DNA from: Ralstonia mannitolilytica
Lineage (GTDB): Bacteria > Pseudomonadota > Gammaproteobacteria > Burkholderiales > Burkholderiaceae
Direction: 5' to 3'
Length of the DNA: 64,000 nt
Assembly: GCF_905397375.1 (NCBI RefSeq)
Contig: NZ_CAJPVG010000015.1
Coordinates: 1 to 64,000, forward strand
The notes under the pieces are model-generated. The model was not told the origin of the DNA and did no database searches. It was given only the letters and a program-made list of their open reading frames with translations. This document shows positions 36,042 through 44,824 of the stretch, piece by piece. The position numbers were made by a program, and so were the translations under genes. Numbering within the stretch: the stretch's first letter is position 1; every line of letters begins with the position of its first letter.

Positions 36042-36719
36042 ATGAGCAACGCATCCAAGAAGTTCTTCTCGCACGAGACACTGGAGAAAAACGTCGGTCT
36101 GCTGATCGCGCTGACGCTCGTCGTCGTCAGCATTGCCGGGCTCGTGCAGATCGTGCCGCTGTTCTTCCAGCATTCGACCACCGAGCCGGTCAAGGGCATC
36201 GCGCCGTATTCGCCGCTGCGGCTGGCCGGGCGCGACATCTACATCCGCGAAGGCTGCGTCGGCTGCCACTCGCAGCAGGTGCGCACGCTGCGTGCGGAGA
36301 CCGAGCGCTACGGGCACTACTCGCTGGCCGGAGAATCGGTGTTCGATCACCCGTTCCTGTGGGGCTCCAAGCGTACCGGTCCGGATCTGGCGCGGGTGGG
36401 CCAGCGCTATTCCGACGACTGGCATCGCATCCACCTGCGCGACCCGCGCGAGGTGGTGCCTGAGTCGAACATGCCGTCTTACGCGTGGCTTGCCAAGACG
36501 CCGCTCGACAACCGCGACATCGAAACGAAGATGCATGTGCTGCGCCAGCTTGGCGTGCCGTACACCGATGCGCAGATTGCCGGTGCACGCGAGCAGCTTG
36601 CCGGCAAGACCGAGGAAGACGCCGTGGTGGCCTATCTGCAGGGCCTCGGCGTGGAACTGCGCAACGTGGGCGATGTGGCCGCAGCCGCCGCGCCGTCCAC
36701 GGTGGCGGCAAAGGAGTAA
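36042..36719 (+). CDS. ccoO: cytochrome c oxidase cbb3-type, subunit II
   Basis: CcoO is a membrane-anchored mono-haem cytochrome c that passes electrons to CcoN. The 225-residue protein has one N-terminal membrane anchor (LLIALTLVVVSIAGLVQIVPL) and the haem site CVGCH, with axial Met probably in ESNMPSYAW. It starts 10 bp after ccoN. Confidence 0.97.
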   Translation: MSNASKKFFSHETLEKNVGLLIALTLVVVSIAGLVQIVPLFFQHSTTEPVKGIAPYSPLRLAGRDIYIREGCVGCHSQQVRTLRAETERYGHYSLAGESVFDHPFLWGSKRTGPDLARVGQRYSDDWHRIHLRDPREVVPESNMPSYAWLAKTPLDNRDIETKMHVLRQLGVPYTDAQIAGAREQLAGKTEEDAVVAYLQGLGVELRNVGDVAAAAAPSTVAAKE

Positions 36720-36722
36720 ACC

Positions 36723-36905
36723 ATGGCCATGTTGAGTGCAATCGCTACGGCAGTGTTTCTGGTGCTGTTCGTGGGCATCTCCTGGTGGGCATTCTCGGCG
36801 CATCGTCGCGCCGCCAATGCCGAATCGGCGATGCTGCCCTTCATGCTGCCTGATGAGGCTGAGGTCGCCGGGGCGAGCATCGATGCGTCGCACCCGCGTC
36901 AATAA
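36723..36905 (+). CDS. ccoQ: cbb3 oxidase subunit CcoQ
   Basis: This 60-residue protein with one membrane helix (SAIATAVFLVLFVGISWWAF) sits between ccoO and ccoP, the usual ccoQ position. CcoQ stabilises the complex and helps CcoP association. Sequence conservation in this subunit is low, so position carries much of the assignment. It starts 3 bp after ccoO. Confidence 0.9.
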   Translation: MAMLSAIATAVFLVLFVGISWWAFSAHRRAANAESAMLPFMLPDEAEVAGASIDASHPRQ

Positions 36906-36917
36906 GGACACCCAATC

Positions 36918-37841
36918 ATGAGCGACTTCATTTCCGATTTCTGGGGGTACTACATCGCGGCGATAGCCCTGGTGGGCATCGCGTGGTGCGTGTGGCTGCT
37001 GTTCTCGCAGCGGCGTATCCAGATCGCCCCGGGGCAGAAGGCGGGCGACGATACCGGTCACGTATGGGACGGCGACCTGCGCGAGCTGAACAATCCGCTG
37101 CCGCGCTGGTGGATGTGGATGTTCCTGCTGTCGTGCATCTTTGCCGTGGCGTACCTGATCCTCTATCCAGGGCTCGGTGCCTATGGCGGCGTGCTCGGGT
37201 TCTCCACGCGTGGCGAGCTGGCCGCGCATCGGGCCGCGGCCGATGCGCAGGTACGGCCCGTCTACGAGCGCTACGCGAGCATGGACATCAAGCAGATCGC
37301 CGCAGACCCGCAGGCGCACGAGATCGGCCAGCGCCTGTTCCTGAACAACTGCGCGCAGTGCCACGGCTCCGACGCCGGCGGCTCCAAGGGCTTCCCGAAT
37401 CTGACCGACAACGACTGGCTGTACGGCGGCGATCCGGACACGATCCTGACGACGATCACCAAGGGGCGGCAGGGCACGATGCCGTCGCTGGCTGGTGTGG
37501 TCGATGCCAACCAGGCGGTGAATGTGGCGAACTATGTGCGCTCGCTCTCGGGCCTGTCGTACGACCCGATCAAGGCAGCGCGCGGCGAGCCCACGTTCAA
37601 GTCCGTCTGCGCGGCCTGCCACATGGCCACCGGCAAGGGCAACCAGGCACTGGGCGCGCCCAACCTGACCGACCGCACGTGGCTGTACGGCAGTTCCGAA
37701 GCGACCATCGTCGAGACCATCCTCAAGGGCCGCAGCAACACCATGCCGGCACACGAGAACCTGCTGTCCCCCGAAAAGATCCGCATGCTCGCCGCCTACG
37801 TGTGGGGCCTGTCGAACACGGGCGCGGGCGCACGGCCATGA
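36918..37841 (+). CDS. ccoP: cytochrome c oxidase cbb3-type, subunit III
   Basis: CcoP is the di-haem cytochrome c subunit. Two N-terminal membrane segments (YYIAAIALVGIAWCVWLLF and WWMWMFLLSCIFAVAYLI) are followed by two haem domains with CAQCH and CAACH. Length, 307 residues, is typical. Its stop overlaps the ccoG start in an ATGA. Confidence 0.97.
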   Translation: MSDFISDFWGYYIAAIALVGIAWCVWLLFSQRRIQIAPGQKAGDDTGHVWDGDLRELNNPLPRWWMWMFLLSCIFAVAYLILYPGLGAYGGVLGFSTRGELAAHRAAADAQVRPVYERYASMDIKQIAADPQAHEIGQRLFLNNCAQCHGSDAGGSKGFPNLTDNDWLYGGDPDTILTTITKGRQGTMPSLAGVVDANQAVNVANYVRSLSGLSYDPIKAARGEPTFKSVCAACHMATGKGNQALGAPNLTDRTWLYGSSEATIVETILKGRSNTMPAHENLLSPEKIRMLAAYVWGLSNTGAGARP

Positions 37842-39301
37842 GCGATCGGGAAGCCGCCTGGCGCCCGATGGCGCCGGCCACTGCAGCCGCGGGCGCAGAC
37901 GAAGGCCCGACCGAGCAGATGCTCTATGAGGTCAGGCGCAAGATCTACCCGCGCGCGGTGACAGGGGCGTTTGCCCGCTGGCGCGTCTGGCTGGTGCTCG
38001 CCACGCAGGCCGTCTTCTATGGCTTGCCGTGGTTCCAGTGGAATGGCCGCCAAGCGGTGCTGTTCGACCTGGGCGCACGGAAGTTCTACCTGTTCGGCCT
38101 CGTGCTGTGGCCGCAGGACGTGATCTACCTGACGGTGCTGCTGGTGCTGTCCGCGCTGGGGCTCTTTCTGTTTACGGCGGTGGCCGGGCGGCTCTTCTGC
38201 GGCTATGCGTGTCCGCAGACGGTCTACACCGAAATCTTCATGTGGATCGAGCGGCGCATCGAAGGCGACCGCTTCGCCCGCATCCGGCTCGACGGCGAGC
38301 GCTGGAGCCTGCGCAAGCTGCGCCTGAAGGCAGCCAAGCACGCCGCCTGGCTGCTGATCGCGCTATGGACGGGCTTCACCTTCGTCGGCTTCTTCACGCC
38401 GATCCGCGAACTGGGCCTGCAGGTGTGGACGCTCTCGCTCGGGCCGTGGCAAATGTTCTGGATGCTGTTCTACGCCTTCGCCACGTGGGGCAATGCCGGT
38501 TTCATGCGCGAGCAGGTGTGCCGCTACATGTGCCCGTATGCACGCTTCCAGAGCGTGATGGTCGACCGCGACACCTACGTCGTGACCTACGACACGCAGC
38601 GCGGCGAACCGCGCGGCAGCCGTTCGCGCAATGCCGACTTTGCAGCGCAAGGCCTGGGTTCGTGCGTTGACTGCAGCATCTGCGTGCAGGTGTGTCCGAC
38701 CGGCATCGACATCCGCCAGGGCTTGCAGTACGAGTGCATCGGGTGTGGTGCCTGCATCGACGCGTGCGATCAGGTCATGGACAAGATGCGCTATCCGCGC
38801 GGCCTGATCCGCTACACGTCTGAGCGGGCCATGCTCGAGGGGCTCAACCCGAAGGAGGCTCGCCGGTACATGCTGCGCCCGCGTGTGCTGGTGTACGCGA
38901 CCATCATGGTGGTGCTCGTCGCCGGCTTTGTTGCTGCGCTGGCCATGCGTCAACCGCTCAAGGTGGACGTCATCCGCGATCGCGGTGCGCTCGCGCGCGA
39001 AGTGGATGGCGGCAAGATCGAGAACGTCTATCGCCTCCAATTGATGAACGCTTCCGAGCAGCCGCTGCACGTGACCATTGCCGCAGAAGGGTTGCCGCAA
39101 CTCGACGTGCAGGGCGCTCGGGGGGAATCCACCACGTTGGTGCTGCCTCCCGCAGCCAACCGTCTGCTGCCGGTGCGCGTGCGCCGACCGGCTGATGACA
39201 CGGCTCCCGGTTCACACAAGATTCAGTTTGTCATCCACGCAGACAATGACAGCCACAGCCTCGTGCTGCGCGAGCCGTCCAGTTTCATCGTGCCGCGCTG
39301 A
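37838..39301 (+). CDS. ccoG: cytochrome oxidase accessory protein CcoG (RdxA/FixG)
   Basis: CcoG is a membrane iron-sulfur protein proposed to reduce copper during cbb3 assembly. The 487-residue product has several membrane helices, the polyferredoxin clusters CVDCSICVQVCP and CIGCGACIDACD, and the early GYACPQTVY motif. The C-terminal 120 residues form an Ig-like periplasmic domain. The ATGA overlap with ccoP sets the start at 37838; an upstream continuation of the frame is an overlap artefact. Confidence 0.95.
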   Translation: MSDREAAWRPMAPATAAAGADEGPTEQMLYEVRRKIYPRAVTGAFARWRVWLVLATQAVFYGLPWFQWNGRQAVLFDLGARKFYLFGLVLWPQDVIYLTVLLVLSALGLFLFTAVAGRLFCGYACPQTVYTEIFMWIERRIEGDRFARIRLDGERWSLRKLRLKAAKHAAWLLIALWTGFTFVGFFTPIRELGLQVWTLSLGPWQMFWMLFYAFATWGNAGFMREQVCRYMCPYARFQSVMVDRDTYVVTYDTQRGEPRGSRSRNADFAAQGLGSCVDCSICVQVCPTGIDIRQGLQYECIGCGACIDACDQVMDKMRYPRGLIRYTSERAMLEGLNPKEARRYMLRPRVLVYATIMVVLVAGFVAALAMRQPLKVDVIRDRGALAREVDGGKIENVYRLQLMNASEQPLHVTIAAEGLPQLDVQGARGESTTLVLPPAANRLLPVRVRRPADDTAPGSHKIQFVIHADNDSHSLVLREPSSFIVPR

Positions 39302-39326
39302 GGCGGCATCTCAACAGGAGGCAACG

Positions 39327-39554
39327 ATGCATGCAACGCAATCTTCCTCGTCCGCCCGGCCGTGGTGGCGCGAACCCTGGCCGTGGCTCCTGATGGCCGG
39401 CCCGTTCGTTGCCATGATCGGCTGCGGCGTGACCATCTGGCTGGCGGCATCGCACCCGGATGCGGTGATCCACGACAACGTGGTGCGACGCGGGCTCGTC
39501 GTCGAAAAGCCTGTCGCGGTGCCGGTCCATGACGTTCGCGGAGGCGCTCGATGA
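39327..39554 (+). CDS. ccoH: short FixH/CcoH-like membrane protein
   Basis: The 75-residue protein has one membrane helix (WPWLLMAGPFVAMIGCGVTIW) flanked by the WWREPW start and a VIHDNVVRRGLVV-type segment, as in the N-terminus of FixH/CcoH. Classical FixH continues for about 80 more residues as a periplasmic domain, absent here. It lies just after ccoG, and its stop overlaps the next start in an ATGA. Assignment as CcoH rests on the anchor and position. Confidence 0.7.
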   Translation: MHATQSSSSARPWWREPWPWLLMAGPFVAMIGCGVTIWLAASHPDAVIHDNVVRRGLVVEKPVAVPVHDVRGGAR

Positions 39555-39805
39555 AGCGTCGGCTGCTGATGTGGATCCTGTGGCCGGCGTTCCTGTGCGC
39601 CGCGCTGGCCGAGTTGGTCGTGTTCGCGGTCGTGAACCCGGCCGACCTGAGCTTCTTTGGCGAGCAGATCACGGTATCAGACGAGGCCGTTTATACCGTG
39701 TCGTTCTTCGTGTTCTGGCTGTTGTGCGGATTGTCGAGCGCGCTCACGCTGTACGTGTCGCCGGGCATCGGCAAACTCGAAGCGCATGAACACCCGCTCG
39801 TGTAA
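39551..39805 (+). CDS. small two-helix membrane protein of the cco cluster
   Basis: The 84-residue protein has two hydrophobic segments (LLMWILWPAFLCAALAELVV and YTVSFFVFWLLCGLSSALTL) and a charged tail. It has no domain I can name. The ATGA overlap with the FixH-like gene suggests they are co-translated and act together in oxidase assembly, which is inference. It converges with fnr (24 bp apart). Confidence 0.75.
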   Translation: MKRRLLMWILWPAFLCAALAELVVFAVVNPADLSFFGEQITVSDEAVYTVSFFVFWLLCGLSSALTLYVSPGIGKLEAHEHPLV

Positions 39806-39829
39806 GAGGGGCGGGCGGTGAGTGGCAGC

Positions 39830-40558
39830 TTAGGCAGCCTGGCCGCTCATCACCTGGCGCAGGCCTGCCAGGTCGATCAGCTTGACGTGGCGTTGGCGGA
39901 TCTGGATGAGCCCGGCCTCGGCAAAGCGCGAGAACAGCCGGCTCACGGTTTCGAGCTTCAGGCCCAGATAGCTGCCCAACTCTTCGCGGCTCATGCGCAG
40001 CACAAACTCGGTCGAAGAATAACCGCGCTGCGCCGAGCGCTTGGAAAGGTTCAGCAGGAACGCCGCCAGCCGTTCTTCCGCGCGCATGGAACCGAGTGTC
40101 AGCAGCATCAGGTGATCCTGCGAAATCTCCTTGCTCATGATGCGCAGGAACTGATGCTGCAGCGAGGGCAGTCGGCGCGAGAGCTGTTGCAGGTCGTCGT
40201 AACGCACGACGCACACTTCGGTGTCTTCGAGTGCCGTGGCGTCCGATACGTGCCGCATCTCGCCAATGCCGTCCAGCCCGACGATCTCGCCCGGCAGATG
40301 GAAACCGGTGATCTGGTGCCGCCCGTCTTCGAGCGTCACATGCGTCTTGAGCGTGCCGAAACGGATGCCATACACCGCTTCGAGCGGCTCGCCGAGCGCG
40401 TAGAGCGTCTGTCCTTTCTTGATGCGGATGCGCTCTTCGACGAGTTCGTCCATTTTGCGCACGTCATCCGAGCTCATTCCCACCGGCAGGCAGATTTGCC
40501 CGAGAACGCAGGTGGAACAACGCGAGGCTTGGTCGGAGAGGGCGATTCGTGTGAGCAC
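39830..40558 (-). CDS. fnr: Fnr/Anr-type oxygen-sensing transcription regulator
   Basis: The protein belongs to the CRP/FNR family. Four Cys for an oxygen-labile [4Fe-4S] cluster are visible at residues 14, 17, 23 (CSTCVLGQIC) and 116. A cyclic-nucleotide-like fold precedes the recognition helix LGLKLETVSRLFSRF, whose E..SR pattern predicts binding to TTGAT-N4-ATCAA. Sites of this type precede ccoI and ccoN. The start is a GTG at 40558 with no clear Shine-Dalgarno; an in-frame stop lies just upstream. Confidence 0.93.
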   Translation of the reverse strand: MLTRIALSDQASRCSTCVLGQICLPVGMSSDDVRKMDELVEERIRIKKGQTLYALGEPLEAVYGIRFGTLKTHVTLEDGRHQITGFHLPGEIVGLDGIGEMRHVSDATALEDTEVCVVRYDDLQQLSRRLPSLQHQFLRIMSKEISQDHLMLLTLGSMRAEERLAAFLLNLSKRSAQRGYSSTEFVLRMSREELGSYLGLKLETVSRLFSRFAEAGLIQIRQRHVKLIDLAGLRQVMSGQAA

Positions 40559-40592
40559 AGGGCGCAGTGATTGTGATTATCAGGAGGTCGGG

Positions 40593-40745
40593 ATGAGTAA
40601 TGCGTTTGGCGCAACTGGCGCCCATTATAGCGGCGGCCTCCCCGTTATCGGGCAGCTCCCATTCCGTAAAGCGCACGATTTGCCGCGGATTTGTCGCGGT
40701 AAAACACCAACCTTGCGCCATATCAAAATTACCTCAGAAAAATGA
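40593..40745 (+). CDS. possible small ORF coupled to the TauE/SafE gene
   Basis: A 50-codon frame (start MSNAFGATGAHYSGGLPVIG) begins at an ATG with a near-perfect Shine-Dalgarno, AGGAGG, 5 bp upstream. It ends in an ATGA overlapping the TauE/SafE start, which has no Shine-Dalgarno of its own. This looks like a leader peptide or translationally coupled small gene. The peptide matches nothing I recognise, so coding is unproven. Confidence 0.35.
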   Translation: MSNAFGATGAHYSGGLPVIGQLPFRKAHDLPRICRGKTPTLRHIKITSEK

Positions 40746-41482
40746 CGGCGGCTGTCCTCACGAGTGTCTTCCTGATTGCGCTGCTGGGCGGCGTGCATTG
40801 CGTGGCGATGTGCGGTGGTATCGCGCTGGCCGCAGAGCGTGGCGTGGTGGTGCGCGTGGTCTCGCGCCGCCGCCTGTGGTTTGAGCAGGCAGTCATGCAT
40901 GCCGGACGATTGACCATGTACGGCGTGCTCGGTGCGGCCATGGGAGCGATGGGTGCAACGGTCTGGCGCCAGCAGTGGCTGCCCATTCAGCGCGGTCTGT
41001 TTGCGTTCGCCAGCGCATTGCTGCTTGCCTACGGGTTGCTGCTGCTTGTGCGATCGGGCGGGGATGCGTGGCGCAGTTCGCGGCTCGAGCGCGTGCTCGG
41101 CCGGCTGACCGGCAGCGTATCTGGCGTGGCTGCAGCTTTGGGTGCCAAGCTGCGCGGGCAACCGCCGCTCGTGCAGCGCTACGTCACCGGCCTGGCATGG
41201 GGCCTCGTGCCCTGCGGCATGGTGTACGGCACATTGGCTGTAGCGTTGTTGGCTGGCAACGCGGCGTCGGGCGCGATCGTCATGCTCGCCTTTGGTGCCG
41301 GCACACTGCCCAACCTGCTGTTGATGTCGGGCGTGGCGGGCTGGGCACGCGAGTTCTCACGCAGGCGCTGGGCGCGCCGCCTGGCCGCCGCCGCCATTGC
41401 CGCATTTGGCCTCGCGGGGCTTGCGCGTGCGATGTGGCTGCCCGAGATGCTTTCTTCACACGGCTTTTGTCTTGTGCTGTAG
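40742..41482 (+). CDS. TauE/SafE (UreH-like) family membrane protein
   Basis: The 246-residue protein has about six membrane helices with repeated pattern (GGVHCVAMCGGIALA near the start; LAWGLVPCGMVYGTLAVALL later), typical of the SafE/UreH branch of the TauE family. Members near cbb3 and fnr genes are thought to move metal or sulfur compounds needed for oxidase maturation; the substrate here is unknown. The conserved HC...MCGG is a possible copper site. It is divergent from fnr, and its start overlaps a small ORF. Confidence 0.8.
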   Translation: MTAAVLTSVFLIALLGGVHCVAMCGGIALAAERGVVVRVVSRRRLWFEQAVMHAGRLTMYGVLGAAMGAMGATVWRQQWLPIQRGLFAFASALLLAYGLLLLVRSGGDAWRSSRLERVLGRLTGSVSGVAAALGAKLRGQPPLVQRYVTGLAWGLVPCGMVYGTLAVALLAGNAASGAIVMLAFGAGTLPNLLLMSGVAGWAREFSRRRWARRLAAAAIAAFGLAGLARAMWLPEMLSSHGFCLVL

Positions 41483-41979
41483 CCGTTTGAAGCACGGGCC
41501 AACCGCCATCCGGCGCAGGGGATGGGCGCTCAAGATCTTCCTGGTTGCGGCGCCGCGCGAAATTGCCCTACAATCGACAACAGTTCGACTCGCCAGCCGC
41601 GCACATCAACAATGCCAAGCGCGGCGCCCAGCGATGCCATCCAGCGCAAAGGCCGCGAGAGGCCGCCCTGGACAGTCGATTCGGGCAAGCCGCCATTCTT
41701 CGTTGGCGGCCGCCCGGCGCAGTATCCGCCCCTCGCGGCGGCGGAAGAAATTGCCCTTGTGGTGCCTGACCGGCACCGGATCAACTCGCTCCTCCGGCCC
41801 TATTTTGCGGGCACAGCCACTGCGTTTCGGTGCAAGGCCCAATGGCGTCATTGGCCCTCGCGCGCCGGGCCCGGGTGGGCAACAGCATTCAGAAATGCCG
41901 CGTGCTTCGCGGTGGGACGACAAACCTCAAGCGTGACGGCAACCGGCCGCGCGCGAGCAATGACGAGCCGCTCAACCCG
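41483..41979 (+). promoter_or_regulatory. long non-coding gap upstream of scpB with a candidate promoter
   Basis: No recognisable gene fills this roughly 500-bp gap. A sigma-70-like promoter, TTGCGG (41545-41550), 18-bp spacer, TACAAT (41569-41574), would give a leader of about 400 nt before scpB. A frame open across 41611-41983 has no recognisable protein pattern. Confidence 0.35.
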
Positions 41980-42852
41980 ATGAATACCCAAGAGGCGAAG
42001 ATCGTCCTCGAGACCGCGCTGATCTGCGCGCAGGACCCGTTGCGAGTCAATGACTTGCGCAAGCTCTTCGACGAGGACGTCTCGGCAGACACGATCCGCG
42101 TGCTTCTCGAAGAACTGCGACAGGACTGGCTGAATCGCGGTGTGGAGCTCGTTGCGCTGGCCTCCGGCTGGCGCCTGCAGAGCCGCCCCGAGATGCGCGT
42201 GTACCTTGATCGCCTGCATCCGGAAAAGCCGCCCAAGTATTCGCGTGCAGTGATGGAAACGCTGGCGATCATCGCTTACCGCCAGCCCGTTACCAGGGGG
42301 GACATCGAAGATATCCGCGGCGTGACGGTCAACACGCAGGTCATCAAGCAGATCGAAGACCGCGGCTGGATCGAGGTGATCGGCCATCGTGACGTGCCTG
42401 GCCGTCCGGCGCTGTACGCAACCACCAAGCAATTCCTCGACGACCTGGGCCTGCGTTCGCTCGACGAGCTGCCGCCGCTCGAAGATGCGCGTGCCCAGGC
42501 GCAAGCCAGTCTGCTGGAGCAAGGCGCCATCGAGTTCGACGGTGGCGCGGGCGGCGCGGCTGCAGTGGACGAGCTGACGGCGCTCGTCAACGGGGCGCCG
42601 GATGACGGCGCCGCCAACGCGGGCCCGGCGGTCGAGGCCATCGAGGCGGCCGAATCGTCGGGCGTGGCCGAGGCGGAACAGGCCGTCGCCGAAGCGGTGC
42701 CCGAAGCGCAGGCAGAAGCGGAGGCCGCCCATGTGGCCATGCCGGCCGACGCCGCAGCGCAACCTGAGCCGGAAGTCGATGAAGACACGCCGGTCGACGA
42801 ACACAAGGCAATGGCGGAGGCACCTTCGGCCCCCGCCAACGAACACTCTTAA
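41980..42852 (+). CDS. scpB: segregation and condensation protein ScpB
   Basis: ScpB is the kite subunit of the Smc-ScpAB condensin that compacts and segregates the chromosome. Two winged-helix domains are visible (EAKIVLETALICAQDPL... and YSRAVMETLAIIAYRQPVTRGDI, with TTKQFLDDLGLRSLDELPPL). The last 110 residues are an Ala/Glu-rich acidic tail. I chose the ATG at 41980; the frame stays open upstream but looks non-coding. Confidence 0.92.
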   Translation: MNTQEAKIVLETALICAQDPLRVNDLRKLFDEDVSADTIRVLLEELRQDWLNRGVELVALASGWRLQSRPEMRVYLDRLHPEKPPKYSRAVMETLAIIAYRQPVTRGDIEDIRGVTVNTQVIKQIEDRGWIEVIGHRDVPGRPALYATTKQFLDDLGLRSLDELPPLEDARAQAQASLLEQGAIEFDGGAGGAAAVDELTALVNGAPDDGAANAGPAVEAIEAAESSGVAEAEQAVAEAVPEAQAEAEAAHVAMPADAAAQPEPEVDEDTPVDEHKAMAEAPSAPANEHS

Positions 42853-42909
42853 TGCCGCGCCAGCCGCTCAGTCGGCGCGTGGCCTGAACCCCCAAATTTG
42901 AAAGACGTT

Positions 42910-44694
42910 GTGAGCACCGAGCCAGATTCCATGGATACACGTATGCCGGCCGACGCCGACGCGCAGCCGCCCCGACAAGAAGGCAGCGACGGCGCCGAAT
43001 CGTCCGCGCCTCGTCGCAAGGGACTGCGCCGCGGTCTGCGCAACCTTGTCGCTTCGCGACGCCAGCAGCAGGACAGCCGCCCGGAAGGTGAGGGGGCGGA
43101 TGCTGCCGCTGCGCCCGATGCCGACCAGTCGGCGCAGCCGCGCAAGAGCCGCGCGCCGCGCACGCGGAAACCCAAGGAAGCCCCCGCTGAGGTGGCGGCA
43201 GCAGAGGGCGCTGCGCAGCCCGAGCCTGCGTCAGCCGAGGGCCAGGACGAGCGCAGGGGCCCGCGGGGCCGCTTCGGCAAGAACCGCCGTCGCCAGAACG
43301 ATGGCCAGCAAGGCGCCGAGCGTACCGAGGGCGCGGCTGGCAAGAACGCGGGCGGCCGCGCCAAGGGGCAAAACCGCAGCGGCAAGCCGCAGGGCAAGGC
43401 TGGAGCGCAGAACCAGAACCGCGGCGGCAAGGGCCCCAAGGGTGTCAAGGGCGCCGAGGATGTCTTCCAGTATGTCATTTCGGGCGCGTATGACTCCGAG
43501 ACCGACGCGGGCGGCAATCCGCAGCCGCCGAAGGTCCGGGAGCTCACCGCCGAGGACGACGCCCCCAAGCTGCACAAGATCCTGGCGGATGCCGGCCTGG
43601 GCTCGCGCCGCGACATGGAAGACCTGATCCTGCAGGGCCGTGTTTCCGTGAACGGGCTTCCAGCGCACATCGGTCAGCGTATCCTTCCGACCGATCAGGT
43701 GCGGGTCAACGGCAAGCTCATCCAGCGCAAGCTGCCCAACAAGCCGCCGCGCGTGCTGCTGTACCACAAGCCGGCCGGCGAAATCGTCAGCCAGTCCGAT
43801 CCGGAAGGCCGTCCGACCGTGTTCGACGCGCTGCCGCGCATGAAGACCGGCAAGTGGGTCGCCGTTGGTCGCCTGGATTTCAACACCGAAGGGCTGCTGA
43901 TCTTCACCACCTCCGGCGATATTGCGAACCGTTTCATGCACCCGCGGTACGGCGTCGAGCGCGAATACGCGGTGCGCACGCTTGGTGAGCTGACGGAAAC
44001 CGACCGCCAGAAATTGCTTCACGGCATCCAGCTGCAGGACGGCGAAGCGAACTTCCTGCGCTGTGTTGACGGCGGCGGCGAGGGTGTCAACCACTGGTAT
44101 CACGTCGCCTTGACCGAAGGCCGCAACCGCGAAGTGCGGCGCATGTTCGAGGCGGTCAACCTGACGGTGTCGCGGCTGATCCGCACGCGCTACGGCAGCT
44201 TCGTGCTGCCGCGCGGCCTCAAGCGGGGACGCTGGCAGGAGGTGCCGGCCGAGGACGTGCGTACGCTGATGAGCACGCTAGGCATGAAGGTGCCCGCGGC
44301 CGGCTCCGGTGAGCAGAACCGCCAGGGCAATCGTCGCCGCCAGCCGGCGCCCGTGCTGATGGGGCCGATGTCTTCCGGCTTCACCGGCGAAGCGAACTTC
44401 CAGTCGCGCGGCCTCGGGATCGAGAACGGCAACCGCGCGCTGCCGCCGCAACGCCGGCAGTCCAGCCCCCGGCAGCCTGATCCGATGCAGACCTCGATGG
44501 GCTACATCAACGTGGGCGGCCCCACCACGCTGACTGCGCGCACCCGCATGGGCGGCCGCCCGGACGGGCGCGGCCCAGGCGGGGCGATGCGAGACGGAAA
44601 CCGCGTGCCAGGCAACAAGCGCCCGGGCGGAAAAGGCGGCGGCATGCCGAACGGCAACAAGGCTCGCGGCGGCAAACGTGGCGGCAAGCGCTGA
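42910..44694 (+). CDS. rluB: 23S rRNA pseudouridine synthase RluB (long-tailed form)
   Basis: RluB makes pseudouridine 2605 in 23S rRNA. An S4 domain (KLHKILADAGLGSRRDMEDLI) and the catalytic domain with Asp in VGRLDFNTEGLLIF occupy the middle third. The 220-residue N-terminal and 145-residue C-terminal arms are low-complexity and rich in Arg, Gly and Lys, probably RNA-binding. Starts at GTG 42910 (Shine-Dalgarno-like GAAAGA) and ATG 42931 are both possible. It lies 57 bp after scpB. Confidence 0.92.
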   Translation: MSTEPDSMDTRMPADADAQPPRQEGSDGAESSAPRRKGLRRGLRNLVASRRQQQDSRPEGEGADAAAAPDADQSAQPRKSRAPRTRKPKEAPAEVAAAEGAAQPEPASAEGQDERRGPRGRFGKNRRRQNDGQQGAERTEGAAGKNAGGRAKGQNRSGKPQGKAGAQNQNRGGKGPKGVKGAEDVFQYVISGAYDSETDAGGNPQPPKVRELTAEDDAPKLHKILADAGLGSRRDMEDLILQGRVSVNGLPAHIGQRILPTDQVRVNGKLIQRKLPNKPPRVLLYHKPAGEIVSQSDPEGRPTVFDALPRMKTGKWVAVGRLDFNTEGLLIFTTSGDIANRFMHPRYGVEREYAVRTLGELTETDRQKLLHGIQLQDGEANFLRCVDGGGEGVNHWYHVALTEGRNREVRRMFEAVNLTVSRLIRTRYGSFVLPRGLKRGRWQEVPAEDVRTLMSTLGMKVPAAGSGEQNRQGNRRRQPAPVLMGPMSSGFTGEANFQSRGLGIENGNRALPPQRRQSSPRQPDPMQTSMGYINVGGPTTLTARTRMGGRPDGRGPGGAMRDGNRVPGNKRPGGKGGGMPNGNKARGGKRGGKR

Positions 44695-44764
44695 GATGGC
44701 GTTGAAGGGCGTTGTGTGCGGAATTCGCCACGGCGCCCGCCCGAGCAGCCATGGTGGGCAACTT

Positions 44765-44793
44765 TTGCGTTTTGCCACAAGACGCAGTACAAT
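44765..44793 (+). promoter_or_regulatory. sigma-70 promoter of rimP-nusA-infB
   Basis: TTGCGT (44765-44770), a 17-bp spacer and TACAAT (44788-44793) form a good sigma-70 promoter with a start near 44800, giving a leader of about 105 nt before rimP. Confidence 0.6.
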
Positions 44794-44824
44794 GCGAGTC
44801 TAATCAAAGGTCATCCTGCAGAAG

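Noticed and set aside
40713..40726. FNR-box-like TTGCG-CCAT-ATCAA between fnr and the TauE/SafE gene
   Set aside because: The left half has two mismatches and no -10 lies at the class II distance on either strand, unlike the ccoI and ccoN sites.
44772..44793. TTGCCA as -35 for the rimP promoter
   Set aside because: The spacer to TACAAT would be only 10 bp; TTGCGT at 44765 gives 17 bp.
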